A stretch of DNA of 5,490 nucleotides. Origin: Pseudomonadota bacterium. GTDB taxonomy: Bacteria; Pseudomonadota; Gammaproteobacteria; Burkholderiales; Burkholderiaceae_D. The first letter of the stretch is position 1, and each line of letters opens with the position of its first letter. Below the pieces are notes generated by a model, which had not been told where the DNA came from, ran no database searches, and saw only the letters and a program-made list of their open reading frames with translations. This document shows positions 4,247 to 5,490 of this stretch, in pieces. The translations under genes and the position numbers were made by a program. The stretch lies in the NCBI GenBank assembly GCA_023389425.1, contig JAEWEK010000373.1:1-5490 (forward strand). The letters run 5' to 3'.

Positions 4247-5490
4247 ATGGCTCAGGCTTGCGGCGTCGACTTCGGCACTTCCAATTCCACCGTCGGCTGG
4301 GCGCGTCCCGGCCAGCCGGCCTTGCTGGCATTGGAAGGCGGCAAGGCGACCCTGCCGTCGGCCGTGTTTTTCAACGCCGATGACGACAGCGTGCACTACG
4401 GACGCGCGGCGCTGGCGGAATACCTGGAAGGCTGCGAAGGACGCCTGATGCGCTCGCTCAAGAGCCTGCTCGGCACCAGCCTGATCGACGGCCAGACGGA
4501 AGTTGCCGGTCGTGCCTTGCCATTCCGCCAACTGCTGTCCCAGTTCATCGGCGAACTCAAACGCCGCGCCGAAGGTGATGCCGGGCGCGAATTCCGCCAG
4601 GCCGTGTTCGGCCGGCCCGTGTACTTCATCGACGGCGACCCCGACGCGGACCGCCTGGCCGAAGACACGCTGGCCGGCATCGCGCGCGCCGTCGGATTCG
4701 ACGAGATCGGCTTCCAGTACGAGCCGATCGCCGCCGCCTTCGATTACGAGTCGCGCATCGAGCGCGAGGAACTGGTGCTGGTGGCCGACATCGGCGGCGG
4801 CACCTCGGACTTTTCGCTGGTGCGCCTGGCGCCGCAGCGTGCCGGCCGGATCGAGCGCCGCGACGACATCCTGGCCAATGGCGGCGTGCACATCGGCGGC
4901 ACCGATTTCGATAAATACCTGAGCCTGGCGACGGCGATGCCGATGCTCGGCTATGGCAGCATGCTGCTGTCCGGTGCCCAGGTGCCGTCGAGCTATTACT
5001 TCAACCTGGCGACCTGGCACACCATCAACCAGGCCTATACCCGCAAGAGCACCGCCCAGCTCGACGAACTGGTGCGCGACGCGGCCGAGCCGGCCAAGCT
5101 GCAGCGCCTGCGCCGGCTGGTGGAGGACCGCTCCGGCCACTGGCTGGCCATGCGCATGGAGGAAGGCAAGATCGCCTTGTCATCGAACACGCAGGTGGAG
5201 CTCGACCTCGACCGCCTCGACCCGGCCGTGCGGCTGCCGGTGACGCGTGCGCAATTCGACCAGGCCGCGGCCGGCCTGGTCGATGCCGTCGCCGCCACCG
5301 TCGCCACCCTGCTGGCCGAGGCGGCGGTCCGGCCGGAACAGGTCGACACGATCTTCTTTACCGGCGGCTCCAGCGGCGTGGCCGCACTGCGCACCCGCAT
5401 CGCCGCGCTGCTGCCGGACGCGCGCAAGGTCGAAGGCGACTTGTTCGGCAGCATCGGCGCCGGCCTGGCGCTGGACGCATCGCGTCGTTT
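4247..5490 (+). CDS. YegD-like short Hsp70 family protein (3' end outside window)
   Basis: The frame is open from ATG 4247 to the window end, giving 414 complete codons. It encodes an Hsp70/actin-fold ATPase. Phosphate-1 loop GVDFGTSNS (6-14), EPIAAAFDYE (159-168), phosphate-2 loop ADIGGGTSDFS (180-190), GGVHIGGTDFD (212-222) and the adenosine loop FTGGSSGVAALR (371-382) are all present. The last visible residues (GDLFGSIGAGLAL, 397-409) match the very end of E. coli YegD, so only a few residues should be missing. There is no DnaK-type peptide-binding domain or C-terminal EEVD-like region. E. coli YegD has about 450 residues. Such proteins are called chaperone-like, but their clients are not established. 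The start is supported by the phosphate-1 loop beginning at residue 6 and a weak ribosome site (AAAGAG, 4237-4242). It is divergent from iaaA-cphB, and a role in cyanophycin granules would be speculation. Confidence 0.88.
   Translation, partial: MAQACGVDFGTSNSTVGWARPGQPALLALEGGKATLPSAVFFNADDDSVHYGRAALAEYLEGCEGRLMRSLKSLLGTSLIDGQTEVAGRALPFRQLLSQFIGELKRRAEGDAGREFRQAVFGRPVYFIDGDPDADRLAEDTLAGIARAVGFDEIGFQYEPIAAAFDYESRIEREELVLVADIGGGTSDFSLVRLAPQRAGRIERRDDILANGGVHIGGTDFDKYLSLATAMPMLGYGSMLLSGAQVPSSYYFNLATWHTINQAYTRKSTAQLDELVRDAAEPAKLQRLRRLVEDRSGHWLAMRMEEGKIALSSNTQVELDLDRLDPAVRLPVTRAQFDQAAAGLVDAVAATVATLLAEAAVRPEQVDTIFFTGGSSGVAALRTRIAALLPDARKVEGDLFGSIGAGLALDASRR

Noticed and set aside
3411..4448. 345-codon plus-strand frame running from inside iaaA through the spacer into the Hsp70 gene
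   Set aside because: It crosses two well-supported genes in other frames, and its translated product has low-complexity composition.
4187..5140. 317-codon minus-strand frame opposite the Hsp70 gene
   Set aside because: The plus strand has all Hsp70 nucleotide-binding motifs, so this is a shadow frame.

Overview
This is a GC-rich window with dense, tightly packed coding sequence. It suggests a beta-proteobacterium of the Burkholderiales, most likely Oxalobacteraceae (Massilia-like). That placement is inferred from base composition, codon use and the type of CphA, PfkA and YegD-like proteins, not from a marker gene. There are five protein genes and no RNA genes, insertion sequences or CRISPR arrays.

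Layout. (1) 1-214, plus strand: the 3' end of a 6-phosphofructokinase gene (pfkA). (2) 215-339: a short spacer with a small hairpin and the ribosome binding site of the next gene. (3) 340-2202, plus strand: a 620-residue cyanophycin synthetase-like protein. It has the CphA N-terminal domain and an apparently intact Mur-ligase domain, but the ATP-grasp domain that normally lies between them is absent. (4) 2215-3998, minus strand: a two-gene operon of isoaspartyl peptidase (iaaA) followed by cyanophycinase (cphB), overlapping by ATGA. It converges on the synthetase-like gene with only 12 bases between the stop codons. (5) 3999-4246: a divergent regulatory spacer rich in inverted and direct repeats. 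(6) 4247 to the window end, plus strand: a YegD-like short Hsp70 that lacks the usual peptide-binding domain and is cut off by the window edge a little before its expected end.

How the genes work together. The middle of the window is a cyanophycin (multi-L-arginyl-poly-L-aspartate) locus. Cyanophycinase cuts the polymer to beta-Asp-Arg dipeptides and the isoaspartyl peptidase splits these to Asp and Arg, so the minus-strand operon is a complete intracellular degradation route. The facing plus-strand gene belongs to the synthesis side but cannot be an ordinary CphA1, because it has no site for backbone aspartate addition. It cannot be an ordinary dipeptide-polymerising CphA2 either, because that enzyme relies on the ATP-grasp site. 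Its substrate is the main open question here. A full-length cphA is not in the window and may lie elsewhere in the genome. Whether the Hsp70 and pfkA belong functionally to the locus cannot be told from the sequence.
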